Shown in pieces: positions 62,174-64,000 of a DNA stretch of 64,000 nucleotides. The stretch is from Onstottus_B arcticum. GTDB taxonomy: Bacteria > Acidobacteriota > Blastocatellia > UBA7656. The stretch spans positions 25,295 through 89,294 of the forward strand of contig JBBPIE010000028.1 in assembly GCA_038040485.1 (NCBI GenBank). The letters are read 5' to 3'. Every line of letters starts with the position of its first letter. Positions within the stretch are counted from its first letter, which is position 1. The notes beneath the pieces were generated by a model that searched no databases, was not told the origin of the DNA, and worked only from the letters and a program-made list of their open reading frames with translations. A program made the position numbers and the translations under genes.

Positions 62174-63076
62174 ATGCAAGACGATCCAAATGCTCCTCAG
62201 TATCTAACCGTAGTCGGTAGTCTGTCTGCCGAAGGCAAACTATCGCTGCAGCCCGGATACATCACGCGGTCTCATGACGTGAAAGCTCAAGGCAATTCCA
62301 GCAACGAGCCTGATCAGTTTCTTGGCGTCGAAATGCTGGATGACAAGAAAGGTGTGGTGAGCCGCAATTATCTTCCATTGGTTGATTTTTGCGTGGGCGC
62401 CTCGAAGGGGATATCCGTAACGGAGCGGATGGTAGCCGGCAAAGTTCCGTATGATCCGGCGACGCGGCTGCTACGCTTTTACCACAACAACAAGCTTGTC
62501 CATGAAGTGGAGGTCTCAAAGTCTTCGCCGGAGGTTGAGCTAATTTGGCAGCCTTCCAAAACCATAAAGGGCCAGCAGGTCGTTTCCTGGACGGGCAAAC
62601 ATCCTGAAGACAAACCGCTTCATTACATGGTGTGCTACTCCAATAGTGACGGGCAGACCTGGCAGCCACTGTCCCTATCCACAGAAGATACCAAATATCA
62701 GATTGATTTCGATCAGTTGCCCGGTGGTAAGGGGCGGGTCGGAATCGTCGCTACCGACGGCGTCAACACGGTGATGGTCGAAAGCCAAGCGTTTAAGGTT
62801 GCCAATAAGGGCTGCATCGCAATGATACTCGCTCCGCAAGACGGCGCTACGGTAGCTTTGAATGACCAGGTGCGCTTTCGAGGGCAAGGCTACTACATGG
62901 AACAGCAACGACCTGAAACTCAAAAATTAACTTGGTCTTCCTCTAAGGATGGCACTCTTGGTCAGGGTGCAGTGCTTGAGGTCCGAAAGCTTTCGCCGGG
63001 AACTCAGCAAATCACTCTTACTGCTGGTTCGGGCAAAAATACGGGAACTTCGAGCATCAAGATTGAGGTGAAGTAA
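62174..63076 (+). CDS. Partner protein with C-terminal Ig-like domain
   Basis: About 300 residues from ATG 62174 (GTG 62171 also possible), SD AGGGGAA. The N-terminal half is beta-rich and unrecognised; the C-terminal about 90 residues (PQDGATVALNDQVRFRGQGY, LTWSSSKDGTLGQG and LSPGTQQITLTAGSG) look like a bacterial Ig-like domain. It is co-oriented with the lectin-metalloprotease gene, 12 bp apart, so the two probably work together. No signal peptide. Confidence 0.65.
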   Translation: MQDDPNAPQYLTVVGSLSAEGKLSLQPGYITRSHDVKAQGNSSNEPDQFLGVEMLDDKKGVVSRNYLPLVDFCVGASKGISVTERMVAGKVPYDPATRLLRFYHNNKLVHEVEVSKSSPEVELIWQPSKTIKGQQVVSWTGKHPEDKPLHYMVCYSNSDGQTWQPLSLSTEDTKYQIDFDQLPGGKGRVGIVATDGVNTVMVESQAFKVANKGCIAMILAPQDGATVALNDQVRFRGQGYYMEQQRPETQKLTWSSSKDGTLGQGAVLEVRKLSPGTQQITLTAGSGKNTGTSSIKIEVK

Positions 63077-63187
63077 GACGGCGGTTGGTGGGAACTCCTC
63101 TGTTCATCCAAAACCTATACTGATCATTCCAGTCACGCACGCCCGAGACGACTGCAACTAAGTGTCGTTCAATATCGGTATTGTCGA

Positions 63188-63427
63188 TTGTGTGATTGGA
63201 ACGCAGCTTGCCCTCTCACCTGGCCGATGAGCGGCTTTCGCTTTAGCCACAATCTCAGCTTCTCTCGCGAGGACCGGGAAGAGATAGTCATCGTCACCAG
63301 CAAGCAGTACCTTGCAGTCGATGACGACTTCTTACGCAAGCTGTTTCCCGAACTCACTCCAGACCGGTTGCCTTGTCCGGGACCCTTCACCGTCTTCATC
63401 ACTGATGACGAACGCGTACTCCACTGA
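63188..63427 (+). CDS. Possible small protein upstream of the VirB8-like gene
   Basis: 79 residues from a TTG start; the part from RFSHNLSFSREDREEIVIVT onward has a good coding pattern and ends FTVFITDDERVLH. It stops 20 bp before the VirB8-like gene and could be its operon partner or the 3' end of a truncated gene. No family recognised; the start is doubtful. Confidence 0.35.
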   Translation: MCDWNAACPLTWPMSGFRFSHNLSFSREDREEIVIVTSKQYLAVDDDFLRKLFPELTPDRLPCPGPFTVFITDDERVLH

Positions 63428-63446
63428 CTCACAAGGAGAACTCGTT

Positions 63447-63900
63447 GTGTTGAACAGAGCTCAATTCAAGACCGACAACCCGCTCATCGCGACCGTTTCT
63501 CGTTCCAGCACCAAGCGTGATGCGCTGCGACTCGCTACCATTTACCGTGACCCTCAGGATGTTCGCACCGTTATTCATCTCGCTCGAAGCGGAATCGTCC
63601 TGACTTTGCTGCTTCTCATCAGCATCGGCGGCAATTTCTATCAATACTATCGAAGGCCAGACCGGATCGTAGTCGATAAGTCGAGTGGCCGCGCCGTTCA
63701 AATCAACGATCGCGACTACGGCGAGACCGAGGCCGTCCAACTCGGCCCTGAGCATCTGACTGATGCCGACAAGAGTACATCGCTTCCGAGTTCGTTCGCT
63801 CCCTCTATCAGATCGACCCGGCCACCAGGTCTAAAGACATCGAGCGCGCGCTCAGGATGATGCTCCCCGATTCTGCTTTGAAATTCGCACGCTACTTGGT
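63447..63900 (+). pseudogene. VirB8/TraE-like conjugation protein, frameshifted and interrupted
   Basis: From GTG 63447 (SD AAGGAG) the frame gives a short cytoplasmic tail, one membrane helix (LARSGIVLTLLLLISIGGNF) and a periplasmic domain (VVDKSSGRAVQINDRDYGET). At 63769-63773 (GACAAGAG) the frame shifts; in the alternate frame the sequence continues EYIASEFVRSLYQIDPATRS, KDIERALRMMLPD and KFARYLV. It then runs into the hairpin repeat at the window end. The pattern resembles VirB8/TraE-type T4SS inner-membrane proteins. This is a moderate identification. Confidence 0.5.
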
Positions 63901-63954
63901 CGTCACCTGGGTAGGACCGACGAGGGCGCTGGGGTGCGCGTCAGGTTTTCGCGC

Positions 63955-64000
63955 ATACCCACCTCGTGAGAGGTGGGTCGGTGATGCTGCAGCCTACAAC
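63955..64000. repeat. Dispersed hairpin repeat, copy 2
   Basis: ACCCACCTC (63957-63965) and GAGGTGGGT (63970-63978) form a perfect 9-bp stem with a GTGA loop. The 46-bp block aligns with 4333-4378, including the TGATG and GCCTACAA tail. It sits at the broken end of the VirB8-like gene, suggesting the repeat inserted there. It may continue past the window. Confidence 0.5.

Overview
The window looks like a soil Acidobacteriota chromosome. This is inferred from gene style: an ECF sigma factor overlapping a Ser/Thr kinase gene, small secreted proteins of about 160 residues, DUF3300/DUF2950 genes, several RND/DHA2 efflux systems and a moderately high GC content. No rRNA or complete tRNA gene is present to confirm it.

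The main structural feature is a pair of imperfect repeats of about 200 bp, at the left edge and near 55.6 kb. Each holds a short protein tail ending in an AVVL-type motif, then an orphan 3' half of a tRNA-Met(CAT) gene. This is how the int-proximal end of a tRNA-integrated element looks. The 55.5 kb between them may be an old integrated island whose integrase has decayed, abutting a second island to the left.

Layout: 0.5-5 kb, ABC exporter, secreted proteins, degenerate receiver. 5-10.3 kb, EmrAB-TolC-like tripartite efflux (adaptor frameshifted) plus a cytidylate-kinase-like protein. 10.5-22 kb, aldo/keto reductase, secreted paralogue, RND permease-adaptor-TolC operon, MobB-like NTPase and frameshifted porin. 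22-31 kb, FmdE-like protein, a foreign DUF2971 segment, then a six-gene minus-strand formate operon (FDH, DUF1641, OFA transporter, VIT1-like carrier, two oxidoreductases). 31.5-35.6 kb, NitT/TauT-type ABC importer with two binding-protein genes, one fused to C-terminal membrane helices. 35.7-41 kb, small module genes, PAS/GAF histidine kinase, MetE-like protein. 41-45 kb, DUF4136-DUF3300-DUF2950 envelope genes and a reductase remnant. 45-50.5 kb, minus-strand signalling cluster (kinase-receiver fusion, ECF sigma, two response regulators, histidine kinase). 50.6-55.4 kb, AraC regulator, solo ClpB-like AAA+ protein, small proteins. 55.7-64 kb, TPR protein, Fic protein behind a 43-bp-period operator-like array, lectin-metalloprotease fusion with partner, and a broken VirB8/TraE-like gene at the right edge.

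Two regulatory patterns cut across the annotation. Seven intergenic sites share a GCAAGAAA-like box, then GAAAGAAC, 17-18 bp, and a TANNNT hexamer, which suggests one regulon. The Fic gene is preceded by regularly spaced inverted TGGCGC/GCGCCA half-sites. Several genes carry apparent single-base frameshifts, which may be real decay or sequencing error.
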